From an uncultured Alphaproteobacteria bacterium (GTDB lineage: Bacteria; Pseudomonadota; Alphaproteobacteria; HIMB59; GCA-002718135): a stretch of 64,000 bases of DNA. Under the pieces are notes generated by a model, which worked only from the letters and a program-made list of their open reading frames with translations, had not been told where the DNA came from and did not search any database. Each line of letters starts with the position of its first letter. The stretch's first letter is position 1. Shown piece after piece: positions 28,681 to 38,641 of this stretch. Where the stretch lies: positions 16,575-80,574 of the forward strand of contig CACGTA010000004.1 in NCBI GenBank assembly GCA_902575815.1, written 5' to 3'. Both the position numbers and the translations under genes were made by a program.

Positions 28681-29313
28681 ATGGGAAAAGTTATAGCATT
28701 TTCGAATCAAAAAGGTGGTTCAGGTAAATCGACTCTTTCAGCAAATTTATCAGTTTTGTGGAGCAATAGTGGTTACAAAGTAGCTGTTATAGATGCTGAT
28801 GCACAAAAAAGTCTATCATATTGGCTTGAAGCAAGAAAATCTTATTATGGTGAAGATGATATTGGAATAACTCAATTAAATTTTGATATAAGGAATTTAA
28901 TAGATGAAATTAAAGCAATAAAAAGAAAGTACGACTTTATAATAATTGATAGCCCTCCATCTATAACTTTTGAAACAATGCAGGTTGTAAAAGCTTCTGA
29001 TAGAGTATTTGTTCCAGTACAACCAAGTCCAGTAGACTTAATGGCTACACTTCCTTTTTTAAAAATTGCAAAACAAGAAAGAAAAAATCCAATAATTATT
29101 CTTAATAGAGTGATGCCGAGAGCAAAATTAACTGACGCAATGATTTTGCGTTTAAGATATGCTGGTGCTAAAATTGCTCGCTCCCGACTGTCTAGCAAGG
29201 TATTATTTGCAGAAACATTCTCAGTTGGAAGGGGTGTGGTAGATATAAGTGTTACATCAGATGCTTCAAAAGAAATAATTAATGTTGGAAACGAAATTTT
29301 AAGAAATTTCTAA
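28681..29313 (+). CDS. ParA-family ATPase (no adjacent ParB)
   Basis: SNQKGGSGKSTLSANLS deviant Walker A, VIDADAQKSLSYW, IIDSPP. Confidence 0.88.
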   Translation: MGKVIAFSNQKGGSGKSTLSANLSVLWSNSGYKVAVIDADAQKSLSYWLEARKSYYGEDDIGITQLNFDIRNLIDEIKAIKRKYDFIIIDSPPSITFETMQVVKASDRVFVPVQPSPVDLMATLPFLKIAKQERKNPIIILNRVMPRAKLTDAMILRLRYAGAKIARSRLSSKVLFAETFSVGRGVVDISVTSDASKEIINVGNEILRNF

Positions 29314-29317
29314 CTTA

Positions 29318-30616
29318 ATGTCTGATATCACAACTGTTATACTTGCTGCAGGCAATAGTACGAGATTTAAAGCAAGTAAATCGAAGCTTGTTTATCCATT
29401 ATGCGGGTTACCAATTGTTTCACATATTTTTAATATTGCAAAAAAAATATCTGGTAAAAATATATTAGTTGTATCTAATGAAAAAAATAAAGAAGAATTA
29501 AAGTTAATATTAAATACCTCAAAGTTAGTTGTTCAAAAAAAACAAAAAGGAACCGCTGATGCAATTGAGCAAGTTAAAAAATATGTTAAATCAAAAAATA
29601 TTTTAATTTTATTTGGTGATACACCTTTAGTTGAAGTTAAAGATATAAGAAAACTAGTAAGTAAATTTAAAAAAAGTAAAGCGAAAGCTTCGTTAATTGC
29701 ATTTAATACTTTAGAGCCACATGGTTATGGTAGGTTATTATTAAATAACAACTACGTTGAAGAAATAATTGAGCAAATCAATTTAAAACCTGAACAAAAA
29801 AAAATCAATTTATGTAATTCTGGTATTTTGATAGCAAATACTAAATTATTATTTGATAATTTAAAAAATATTAAAGAAAATAAAATTAAAAAAGAAAGAT
29901 ATCTTCCTGATATATGCAAAATTTTTTCAAAAAAAAATATTCCTATCAATTATATTGAGTGCAATAAAGAAACAATGTTGGGCATAAATACATTGGATGA
30001 TTTTAATGTTGTACAAAATATCTTGCAAAAAAAATACGTAAAAAATTTTATAAAAAATGGAGTCAATTTTTTAAAACCCAATACTTGTTATTTAAGCTAT
30101 GACACCAAAATTGAACCTACTGTTACAATTGAAAGCAATGTTACAATAAAGGCAAAAACAATTATAAAAAAAGGCTCAATAATTAAAAGTAATTCATACT
30201 TAGAAGAGGTTACAATAGATGAAAATTCACATATTGGTCCAAGTGCTAGATTAAGACCAAAAACAAAAATCGGAAAAAAATCAAAGATTGGTAACTTTGT
30301 TGAAATAAAAAATTCTAAAATTGGAAATAATGTTTCTATTGCTCATCTTTCATATGTTGGAGATTCAGAAATAGGAAATAATGTGAATATAGGTGCTGGC
30401 ACAATAACTTGTAACTATGATGGAAAGAAAAAACATAAAACGATAATAAAAGATAATGTATTTATAGGTTCAAACACATCACTAATTGCTCCAGTTGTAA
30501 TTGAGTCTAAATCTAGAATTGGCGCAGGTAGTGTTATCACTAAAAATATTCCCAAAAATTCACTTGCTATTGAAAGATCAGCCTTAAAAATTCTAAGAAA
30601 TAAAAGATCTAAATAA
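29318..30616 (+). CDS. glmU: Bifunctional UDP-GlcNAc pyrophosphorylase / GlcN-1-P acetyltransferase
   Basis: VILAAGNSTRFKASKSKLVYPLCGLPIVSH, left-handed beta-helix repeats, GAGTITCNYDGKKKHKT. Confidence 0.95.
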   Translation: MSDITTVILAAGNSTRFKASKSKLVYPLCGLPIVSHIFNIAKKISGKNILVVSNEKNKEELKLILNTSKLVVQKKQKGTADAIEQVKKYVKSKNILILFGDTPLVEVKDIRKLVSKFKKSKAKASLIAFNTLEPHGYGRLLLNNNYVEEIIEQINLKPEQKKINLCNSGILIANTKLLFDNLKNIKENKIKKERYLPDICKIFSKKNIPINYIECNKETMLGINTLDDFNVVQNILQKKYVKNFIKNGVNFLKPNTCYLSYDTKIEPTVTIESNVTIKAKTIIKKGSIIKSNSYLEEVTIDENSHIGPSARLRPKTKIGKKSKIGNFVEIKNSKIGNNVSIAHLSYVGDSEIGNNVNIGAGTITCNYDGKKKHKTIIKDNVFIGSNTSLIAPVVIESKSRIGAGSVITKNIPKNSLAIERSALKILRNKRSK

Positions 30617-30663
30617 TAACCCTTGTTTCAAGATATATTAGGGTTTATGAGCCTTTTCAAATT

Positions 30664-32037
30664 ATGAGCGATAAATGGTCACCAAATAGTTGGAGAAATA
30701 AAAATGCTCTTCATATGCCTAACTATCAGAATGAAGATCATCTAAATAAAACTCTAAATGAAATTTCCAAATATCCACCTTTAGTTTTTGCTGGAGAAGC
30801 GAGACTATTAAAAAAGAAACTTGGAGAAGTTTCAAACGGAAATGCTTTTTTATTACAAGGTGGAGATTGTGCAGAAAGTTTTGCAGATTTTCATCCAGAT
30901 AATATTAGAGATACATTTAAAGTTATTTTACAAATGGCTGTTGTATTAACGTTTGGCGCTTCTTGTCCAATTGTTAAAGTAGGAAGAATTGCTGGACAGT
31001 TTGCAAAGCCAAGATCATCTGCCACAGAAGTTATTAATGATTTAGAACTTGAGTCTTATAAAGGCGATATAATTAATGGGATAGACTTCAATCAAAAAGA
31101 CAGAGATCCTAATCCAGATAGATTAATTCAGGCCTACAATCAGTCTGCATCTACACTTAATCTTTTAAGAGCTTTTTCTCAGGGCGGTTTTGCCAATTTA
31201 AATAAAATACATCAATGGAACCTAAATTTTGTTAAAGGTGAGAATGCTGCTAAATTTAGAGAGATATCTTCTAGAATTGACGAATGCTTATCTTTTATGG
31301 AGGCATGTGGAATAAATGGAAACAGTGTAAGACAATTAAATGAAACAGACTTCTTTACAAGTCATGAAGCTTTACTTCTTCAATATGAGGAAGCATTAAC
31401 AAGAATAGATAGTACTTCAGGTAAGTGGTACGATGTTTCAGCTCACATGTTGTGGGTAGGTGACAGAACACGACAACTTGATGGAGCACATATTGAATTT
31501 TTAAGAGGTATTGAGAACCCTATAGGTATTAAAGTGGGTCCAAGCACAAAGACAGAAGAACTATTAAAGATATTAGATGTGTTGAATCCAAATAATGAAG
31601 CTGGAAAAATAACGCTGATATGTAGAATGGGTCATGAAAAAGTTAGTGGAATACTTCCAAAAATAATTAGATCAGTTAATTCAGCTGGTAAAAATGTTGT
31701 TTGGACTTGTGACCCCATGCATGGAAATACTATCAAATCTAACACGGGTTTTAAAACTAGGCCATTAAAAGATATAATTTCTGAAATTCAGCAATTTTTT
31801 CAAATTCACAGAAGCGAAGGAACATATCCAGGCGGCGTACATTTAGAAATGACTGGTCAAGATGTTACAGAATGTATGGGAGGTCTTCAAGAAATAACAG
31901 ATGAAGATCTAAAAAATAGATATCATACATATTGTGATCCGAGACTAAATGCCTCGCAGTCTCTAGAATTGGCTTTTTTATTATCAGATTTTTTAAAAGA
32001 AGAAAAATTGTTCTCAAAGCAATCTTCAAATTTATAA
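30664..32037 (+). CDS. Class II 3-deoxy-7-phosphoheptulonate synthase
   Basis: FLLQGGDCAESF, KVGRIAGQFAKPRS, TCDPMHGNT, GGVHLEMTGQDVTEC. Confidence 0.95.
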   Translation: MSDKWSPNSWRNKNALHMPNYQNEDHLNKTLNEISKYPPLVFAGEARLLKKKLGEVSNGNAFLLQGGDCAESFADFHPDNIRDTFKVILQMAVVLTFGASCPIVKVGRIAGQFAKPRSSATEVINDLELESYKGDIINGIDFNQKDRDPNPDRLIQAYNQSASTLNLLRAFSQGGFANLNKIHQWNLNFVKGENAAKFREISSRIDECLSFMEACGINGNSVRQLNETDFFTSHEALLLQYEEALTRIDSTSGKWYDVSAHMLWVGDRTRQLDGAHIEFLRGIENPIGIKVGPSTKTEELLKILDVLNPNNEAGKITLICRMGHEKVSGILPKIIRSVNSAGKNVVWTCDPMHGNTIKSNTGFKTRPLKDIISEIQQFFQIHRSEGTYPGGVHLEMTGQDVTECMGGLQEITDEDLKNRYHTYCDPRLNASQSLELAFLLSDFLKEEKLFSKQSSNL

Positions 32038-32058
32038 ATTTATATTTATATATAACCT

Positions 32059-32799
32059 ATGAATTCAAAAGATAAGATCGTATACATTTCTAATTGGATT
32101 AAAGATTACGCTAAATCTATAAATAATCATCCAACTACCCTAGTAATAGGAGTGTCAGGAGGAGTGGACTCAGCTCTTACTAGCACCTTATGTGCTCAAA
32201 CTGGTTTAAAAACTATAGCTGTTTCAATGCCTATTAAGCAAAATTCATCACAACATGATTTAAGTTTAAGACATTTAGAATTTTTAGAGCAAAATTACCC
32301 AAATGTAGAAACAAAAATAATCGAGCTAGATAATGTTTTTAAAACATTTCAAAATACGATGCAAAATTTTGATAGTGAGTTAGCTTTTGCAAATTCAAGA
32401 TCTAGACTAAGAATGGTAACTCTATACCAAATAGCTCAAAGTAATAATGGTATAGTTGTTGGTACTGGAAATAAAGTTGAAGATTTTGGTGTTGGATTTT
32501 ATACAAAATATGGTGATGGAGGTGTAGATATATCGCCAATAGCAGATTGTACTAAAACTGAGGTGTGGGAATTAGCTGAAGAAATTGGGGTTATAAAAGA
32601 TATTATTAGCGCAGCACCGACAGATGGTTTATGGGATGATAGTAGAAATGATGAAAGTCAGCTTGGTCTTTCATATAAGCAATTAGAAGAAGCAATGGAA
32701 AATAAGTCTAGTGAATACTACAGTAGATACGAAGAAATTAGAAAACCAAATCTTCATAAGATGAAGCCTATTCCTGTTTGCGAAATTCCTAAAGAATAA
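32059..32799 (+). CDS. nadE: NAD(+) synthase, ammonia-dependent
   Basis: GVSGGVDSALTSTL, GTGNKVEDFGVGFYTKYGDGGVDISPI. Confidence 0.93.
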   Translation: MNSKDKIVYISNWIKDYAKSINNHPTTLVIGVSGGVDSALTSTLCAQTGLKTIAVSMPIKQNSSQHDLSLRHLEFLEQNYPNVETKIIELDNVFKTFQNTMQNFDSELAFANSRSRLRMVTLYQIAQSNNGIVVGTGNKVEDFGVGFYTKYGDGGVDISPIADCTKTEVWELAEEIGVIKDIISAAPTDGLWDDSRNDESQLGLSYKQLEEAMENKSSEYYSRYEEIRKPNLHKMKPIPVCEIPKE

Positions 32800-32800
32800 T

Positions 32801-34135
32801 ATGAAGTGTAGGTTCGCTCCTAGCCCTACAGGAAAAATACATATCGGTAATGCTAGATCAGCAATTTTGAACTGGATTTTTTGTCAAAAAAATCAAGGTG
32901 AGTTTGTATTAAGAATTGATGATACTGATGCCAATAGGAGTTCTAAAGAATTTGAGAAAAGTATCAAAGATGATCTTAAATGGCTTGGATTAAATTGGAG
33001 TTACACTTTTAATCAGTCCTCTAGACAGCATATTTACAATGAGAAAATCCAAATTCTAAAACAAAAGAAAAGACTTTATCCATGTTTTGAAACAGAAGAG
33101 GAATTAGCTTTAAAGAAAAAATCTTTGTTATCATCTGGGAAACCACCTATTTATGATAGATCATCATTAAATCTAAGTGATGAAGAAGTAGAAAAAAAAA
33201 TAGAATCTGGAATCCAACCCCATTGGAGATTCAAATTAGATCATGAAAATATTGGTTGGAAAGATATCATTAAAGGAGATGTTTCATTTGATGCAAAAAA
33301 TTTGAATGATCCTGTTTTAATTAGAGCTGATGGAACATTGTTATACCATTTACCTTCAGTCATTGATGATATTGAAGAAAAAATTACGCATATTATTAGA
33401 GGGGAAGATCACATTGCTAATACTGCTTATCATATTCAAATTTTTAAGGCTCTTGAATCTTCTATTCCATCATTTGCTCATCATCCATTCTTAGTCGATG
33501 AAACTGGTAAGGGTTTTAGCAAAAGACTTGGCAGTCTTTCAATTGAAAATTTTAGAGACGAAGGATACGAAAATATATCTTTACTTAATTATTTTCTTTT
33601 TATTGGTTCGAGCAGTAATATTGATCCAATCAAAGATTTAAATGAAATAGTAAAAAAATTTGATATTCAAAACTTATCTAGATCTTCTGCTAAATTTTCA
33701 ATTGAATCCTTAAGAAATCTTAATGAAAATACTATTAAATTATTTAGTTATAATGAGATTAGTCATAAGTTAAAAAACATAAAATCTAATTTTCAAAAAG
33801 AGAGTTTTTGGCGTTTTATTAAAAATAATATTTCATTTGTTAATCAAGCTAAAGAATGGGAAGAAGTAATTACAAAAATAAATAATGCTAAAGATTTAAA
33901 TATTGATGATAGTTTTATTAATACGGCAGTTGATGAATTACCCGAGGGTCCTTTTGATGAAACAACATGGGATCATTGGACATCAAAAATTAACAAAAAA
34001 ACTGGGCTTAAAGGAAAAGATTTATTTATGCCTTTGAGGTTAATTTTGACAGGAAAATCTCATGGACCCGAATTAAAATATCTACTACCATTATTTGATA
34101 GAGACGAAATCTTGCAAAAACTTGGAAAAATCTAG
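32801..34135 (+). CDS. gltX: Glutamyl-tRNA synthetase
   Basis: FAPSPTGKIHIGNARSAI (HIGH), SKRLG (KMSKS-like). Confidence 0.93.
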   Translation: MKCRFAPSPTGKIHIGNARSAILNWIFCQKNQGEFVLRIDDTDANRSSKEFEKSIKDDLKWLGLNWSYTFNQSSRQHIYNEKIQILKQKKRLYPCFETEEELALKKKSLLSSGKPPIYDRSSLNLSDEEVEKKIESGIQPHWRFKLDHENIGWKDIIKGDVSFDAKNLNDPVLIRADGTLLYHLPSVIDDIEEKITHIIRGEDHIANTAYHIQIFKALESSIPSFAHHPFLVDETGKGFSKRLGSLSIENFRDEGYENISLLNYFLFIGSSSNIDPIKDLNEIVKKFDIQNLSRSSAKFSIESLRNLNENTIKLFSYNEISHKLKNIKSNFQKESFWRFIKNNISFVNQAKEWEEVITKINNAKDLNIDDSFINTAVDELPEGPFDETTWDHWTSKINKKTGLKGKDLFMPLRLILTGKSHGPELKYLLPLFDRDEILQKLGKI

Positions 34136-34173
34136 TAAATTTTAATTTATACTCTATTAGCGATCTAGTAATT

Positions 34174-35760
34174 ATGGAAGATAAAGTATATTTATTCGAT
34201 ACCACACTTAGAGATGGTCAGCAAACAACAGGAGTTAATTTTTCTGTTAGTGATAAAATGAATATATCCCAACATCTTGATGATTTAGGAATAGATTACA
34301 TTGAAGGTGGATGGCCTGGAGCAAATCCTACCGATAATGATTTTTTTTCTAGAAATACAAAATTTTCAAAAAGTAAATTGACTGCCTTTGGTATGACAAG
34401 AAGACCAGGTAGAAGTGCAGATAACGATCCAGGATTAAATGCACTTATTAATTCAAGCGCAAGTTGTGTTTGTATTGTAGGTAAATCATCATCATTTCAC
34501 GTTAAAAACGCTTTAGAAATATCTGAAGATGAAAATTTAAAAATGATCAGTGATAGTATTCAATCAATAAAAAATAAAAACAAAGAGCCAATTTTTGATG
34601 CAGAACATTTTTTTGATGGCTTCAAAGAAAATAAAGAGTTTGCATTGAATTGTATTAAAGCAGCGTATGACGCTGGTGCAAGATGGGTTGTGCTTTGTGA
34701 TACAAATGGGGGAACTCTTCCAGATGAAATTTACAATATTGTTTCAGAAGTAGTAAAAGTTATACCAGGTCAAAATGTTGGTATACATGCTCACAATGAT
34801 ACTGACAATGCAGTTGCAAATGCATTAGCAGCTATTAATGCTGGAGCAAGACAGATACAGGGAACAATTAATGGTTTAGGAGAAAGATGTGGAAATACTA
34901 ATTTAATTTCCTTAATTCCATCTTTGGTTCTAAAAACAAAATATAAAACAAATATTTCAAAAGATAAGTTAAAAAATTTAATTCATATTTCTAGAACATT
35001 AAACGATATTCTAAACATGCCTTCAAGAAAAAATGCTCCATATGTTGGAGATCATGCTTTCTCTCATAAAGGTGGATTACATGCATCTGCCATAGAAAAA
35101 AATTCTTCAACTTATGAACATATTAAACCAGAAATTGTTGGTAATTCTAGAAACGTAGTAATTTCAAATCAGGCAGGAAGATCTAATATATTAAATCAAT
35201 TAAATAAGATTAATATTGATCTACCTAAAAATGAAATCAACAATATCTTAGAGATTATCAAGGAAAAAGAATCAGAAGGATATTCATTTGATACTGCTTT
35301 AGCTAGTTTTGAACTATTAGTAAGACGTTATCTTGGTCATTTTGAGGATTTTTATAATTTAGAAAAATTTAGAGTCACAGATGAAAGAAGATGGAATGCT
35401 AAAGGTGAAATTGTTACTGAAGCAGAGGCTACGGTATTTTTAAAAGTTAAAGATTCAAATATGATGACAGTGGGTACTGGAAATGGTCCAGTAAATGCTA
35501 TTGATAGTGCATTAAGAAAAGCCCTAATTGATTATTATCCTGATCTTAAAGATTTAAAGTTAACTGATTACAAAGTTATGATTCTTTCATCAGAAAAAGG
35601 TACTGGCGCTATTACAAGAGTTTTAATTGAATCATCTGATTCCACTAATACACATTGGACAACTATTGGCGTATCTCCAAATATTATTGATGCATCTTAT
35701 AGCGCTATTTTTGATAGCATTACATTTAAGCTCTTAAATGATTTAAAGAATAAAAATTGA
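34174..35760 (+). CDS. cimA: Citramalate synthase
   Basis: LFDTTLRDGQQTTGVNFS, GARWVVLCDTNGGTLP, GIHAHNDTDNAVANALAAINAGARQIQGTINGLGERCGN. Confidence 0.92.
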   Translation: MEDKVYLFDTTLRDGQQTTGVNFSVSDKMNISQHLDDLGIDYIEGGWPGANPTDNDFFSRNTKFSKSKLTAFGMTRRPGRSADNDPGLNALINSSASCVCIVGKSSSFHVKNALEISEDENLKMISDSIQSIKNKNKEPIFDAEHFFDGFKENKEFALNCIKAAYDAGARWVVLCDTNGGTLPDEIYNIVSEVVKVIPGQNVGIHAHNDTDNAVANALAAINAGARQIQGTINGLGERCGNTNLISLIPSLVLKTKYKTNISKDKLKNLIHISRTLNDILNMPSRKNAPYVGDHAFSHKGGLHASAIEKNSSTYEHIKPEIVGNSRNVVISNQAGRSNILNQLNKINIDLPKNEINNILEIIKEKESEGYSFDTALASFELLVRRYLGHFEDFYNLEKFRVTDERRWNAKGEIVTEAEATVFLKVKDSNMMTVGTGNGPVNAIDSALRKALIDYYPDLKDLKLTDYKVMILSSEKGTGAITRVLIESSDSTNTHWTTIGVSPNIIDASYSAIFDSITFKLLNDLKNKN

Positions 35761-36467
35761 CTCCAAAAAATCCAAGCATAATTTTAGTTAGACCCCAACT
35801 TCCTGAAAACATTGGAATGGTTGCTCGTGTTATGCACAACTTTGGTTTAAAAGATCTAATTATTGTTTCGCCAAGAGATAAATGGTTAAATAATAAATCA
35901 ATAAATGCAGCAAAAAAAGCAACGAAAATTATTAAGAATATTAAAGTTTATGATGATTTAGAAATTGCACTTTCTAATTTTTCTTATGTTGTGGCCACAA
36001 CGAATAGAAGAAGATATTTGGAAAAAAATTCTACTAACGATTTTAAATTCATTAAAAGAAAAATTATTGCTAATAAAAAAACAGCAATACTTTTTGGTCC
36101 TGAAAATTCAGGACTTTCAAATGAGGATTTGAGATTATCTGATATTATTTTTACTATTGAAACAAGTAGTAAAAGTAATTCATTAAATCTTTCTCATGCA
36201 GTTACTGTTTTAAGTCATAAATTATTTGAATTGAATAATTTAAAAATTACTAATTCTATTTCAATTCAAAAAGATAATATTAGTAAATATCAATTATCTA
36301 AATTCTTAAATTATGTGATTGAGAAACTTGAAAATAAAAAATTTTTTACTCCAAGTGAAAAAAAAGAAAGTATGAAAAATAATATTTATAGTATTTTCAC
36401 AAAAATCCCTCTCACAAAGAAAGAATTGCAGACATTATGGGGAATTACTAAAAAACTTAATAAATAA
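35757..36467 (+). CDS. trmJ: tRNA (cytidine/uridine-2'-O-)-methyltransferase TrmJ-like (TTG start)
   Basis: IILVRPQLPENIGMVARVMHNFGL, ILFGPENSGLSNEDL, SLNLSHAV SPOUT motifs. Confidence 0.88.
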   Translation: MTPKNPSIILVRPQLPENIGMVARVMHNFGLKDLIIVSPRDKWLNNKSINAAKKATKIIKNIKVYDDLEIALSNFSYVVATTNRRRYLEKNSTNDFKFIKRKIIANKKTAILFGPENSGLSNEDLRLSDIIFTIETSSKSNSLNLSHAVTVLSHKLFELNNLKITNSISIQKDNISKYQLSKFLNYVIEKLENKKFFTPSEKKESMKNNIYSIFTKIPLTKKELQTLWGITKKLNK

Positions 36468-36490
36468 GCCAAAAATTGAGTATATTAAAT

Positions 36491-36518
36491 TTGACATAGT
36501 ACTTTAAATCACTATATA
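36491..36518 (+). promoter_or_regulatory. Predicted sigma70-type promoter for rpsD
   Basis: TTGACA (36491-36496), 16-nt spacer, TATATA (36513-36518); start codon only 12 nt after the -10 box. Confidence 0.6.
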
Positions 36519-36530
36519 CCCCTCATAATA

Positions 36531-37151
36531 ATGACAAAAAGACATAACGCTAAATACAAAATTGATAGAAGGTTAGGTGTTAACTTATGGGGGAGACCTA
36601 AAAGCCCTTTTAATAGAAGAAACTCAAAGCCTGGTCAGCATGGTGTTCAAGGACAAAGAAAGAAACTATCAGATTATGGAAATCAGTTATTTGCTAAGCA
36701 AAAACTTAAATTTTATTACGGTGATTTAACTGAAAGACAATTTAGGAATATTTTCAAAAAAGCTTCTAATATTAAAGGTGATACAAGTCAGATTTTAATT
36801 GAACTTTTAGAAAGAAGATTAGATGCTACAGTTTATAGAATGAAATTTGTACCTACAATTTTTTCTGCAAGACAGCTAGTTAATCATGGTCATGTAAAGG
36901 TCAATGGAAAAAGAGTGAACATTCCATCTTATAGTGTTAGCGACGGAGATGAAATCTCAATAAAAGATAAAAGTAAAGAAATTAACTTAATTGTAGAATC
37001 AGTTAGTTCTCAAGAAAGAGAAATTCCAGAATACTTAGAAGTTGATGTAAAAGAGTTGAAAGGTCGTTTTTTAAGAGCGCCTCTAATTCATGATGTTCCT
37101 TATCCTGTAACTATGGAACCTAATTTAGTTATTGAGTATTATTCAAGATAA
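36531..37151 (+). CDS. rpsD: 30S ribosomal protein S4
   Basis: [38 protein letters not shown]4 domain. Confidence 0.97.
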   Translation: MTKRHNAKYKIDRRLGVNLWGRPKSPFNRRNSKPGQHGVQGQRKKLSDYGNQLFAKQKLKFYYGDLTERQFRNIFKKASNIKGDTSQILIELLERRLDATVYRMKFVPTIFSARQLVNHGHVKVNGKRVNIPSYSVSDGDEISIKDKSKEINLIVESVSSQEREIPEYLEVDVKELKGRFLRAPLIHDVPYPVTMEPNLVIEYYSR

Positions 37152-38028
37152 TTTCTTTTTTATAACTATCATAAATATAAATTATTATTCCTATCCAAAT
37201 AATTATAAATGATATTAACTTAATTTGTAAAATTTCTTCATTAAGAATAAATACTGAAGTTATAAAATGAAATGTTGGTGCTAAGTAAAATAAAACTCCC
37301 GCTAGACCTAATTGAATAAATTTTAAGCCCAAATTAAAAAATAATAATGGAAAAATTGTTACAGCTCCTGTTAGAATTAAAAATAATGATGTCTTCAAAT
37401 CAATACTAAAGATACTATTTTCATTTTGCCAAAATAAATAAACTAAGTAGGGGATAGATATTAAAGATATTATGAAAGTCTCATAAAGTAAACCAATTGA
37501 AGGATTAACATTAACTTGTTTTCTTAATAATCCATATATTGCCCATGAGGTTCCAATCCAAAATATTAGGAATGGAAATTGATTTAAATTAATAAATAAG
37601 AATAATATACCTAATAACATAAGACATACAGATGCAAATTTAGGCTTAGTAATTTTCTCATTTAAAAAAAAATAACCAAGAATAATACTGATCATTGGAG
37701 TAATAAAGTAACCCATTGATGCATCCTGAACTCTTTCTTGTCCTACAGAATAAATAAAACCTGCCCAGTTACCTGCAATAAGAAAAGCTGTAATTGTTAA
37801 AAGAAAAAGTTTTTTTTTAAATTTAAATATTTCTATAAAATCATTTATATTTGAAATTAAAATTAATAATAAAAATAAAAAAATAAATGACCAGAAACCT
37901 CTGTGAGCTACAACTTCAATAGTCTCAACGTGATTTAATTCATTAAAAAAAAGGGGTTGTGGAAGCCCCCAAAAAATTGCTGCAATACAGGAAAATATTA
38001 CACCTTTAGAAAATTTATTATTTAACAA
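37129..38028 (-). CDS. rarD: EamA/RarD-type permease
   Basis: [41 protein letters not shown]; ten hydrophobic segments. Confidence 0.88.
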   Translation of the reverse strand: MLNNKFSKGVIFSCIAAIFWGLPQPLFFNELNHVETIEVVAHRGFWSFIFLFLLLILISNINDFIEIFKFKKKLFLLTITAFLIAGNWAGFIYSVGQERVQDASMGYFITPMISIILGYFFLNEKITKPKFASVCLMLLGILFLFINLNQFPFLIFWIGTSWAIYGLLRKQVNVNPSIGLLYETFIISLISIPYLVYLFWQNENSIFSIDLKTSLFLILTGAVTIFPLLFFNLGLKFIQLGLAGVLFYLAPTFHFITSVFILNEEILQIKLISFIIIWIGIIIYIYDSYKKEIILNNTQ

Positions 38029-38029
38029 A

Positions 38030-38371
38030 CTAGGACGGGTTTACGTCTATTCCATTTGTATTGAATAATTCTAGTAATTCACCACTTTCAAACATTTCAG
38101 TTATGATATCACAACCACCTATAAATTCTTTCTTAACATAAAGTTGTGGTATGGTTGGCCAATTAGAATATGTTTTAATACCTTCTCTCATTTCGTCACT
38201 CTCTAACACATTCACACTTCCAAATTTAACACCTACTTTATTTAATATTTCAACTACTCTTGCAGAAAATCCACACATTGGAAATACAGGGGTGCCCTTC
38301 ATGAAAAGCATTACATCATTTGAGTTAATTTCATTTTCTATATTTTGGGATACATGGTCGTTATTATTCAT
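38030..38371 (-). CDS. grxD: Monothiol glutaredoxin (Grx4/GrxD type)
   Basis: VMLFMKGTPVFPMCGFSARVVEIL, NWPTIPQLYVKKEFIGGCDI. Confidence 0.95.
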   Translation of the reverse strand: MNNNDHVSQNIENEINSNDVMLFMKGTPVFPMCGFSARVVEILNKVGVKFGSVNVLESDEMREGIKTYSNWPTIPQLYVKKEFIGGCDIITEMFESGELLELFNTNGIDVNPS

Positions 38372-38373
38372 TA

Positions 38374-38604
38374 TTACTCCGATACAGTTTTTAGCTTAAG
38401 TGCGTGCAAATCACTACCCATTTTACCATTAAAAGCATCATAAACCATCTTATGTTGTTCTACTCTTGTTTTTCCAGAAAAGGATTTTGACGTCACTATA
38501 GCACTGTAATGATCGCCATCTCCTTGAAGATCTTCAATTTCAACAGTTGCATCTGGTATAGCTTCTTTAATAAATTGTTCAATTTGTTCAACAGTCATTG
38601 GCAT
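38374..38604 (-). CDS. BolA family protein
   Basis: DLQGDGDHYSAIVTSKSFSGKTRVEQHKMVYDAF; adjacent to grxD. Confidence 0.94.
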   Translation of the reverse strand: MPMTVEQIEQFIKEAIPDATVEIEDLQGDGDHYSAIVTSKSFSGKTRVEQHKMVYDAFNGKMGSDLHALKLKTVSE

Positions 38605-38641
38605 ACCTATAAAATAGTTCAGATATTAAAAAAAATAAAGA

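Noticed and set aside
30617-30663. AACCCT...AGGGTT inverted repeat between glmU and DAHP synthase
   Set aside because: Six-bp arms with a long loop and no T-tract; too weak to call a terminator.
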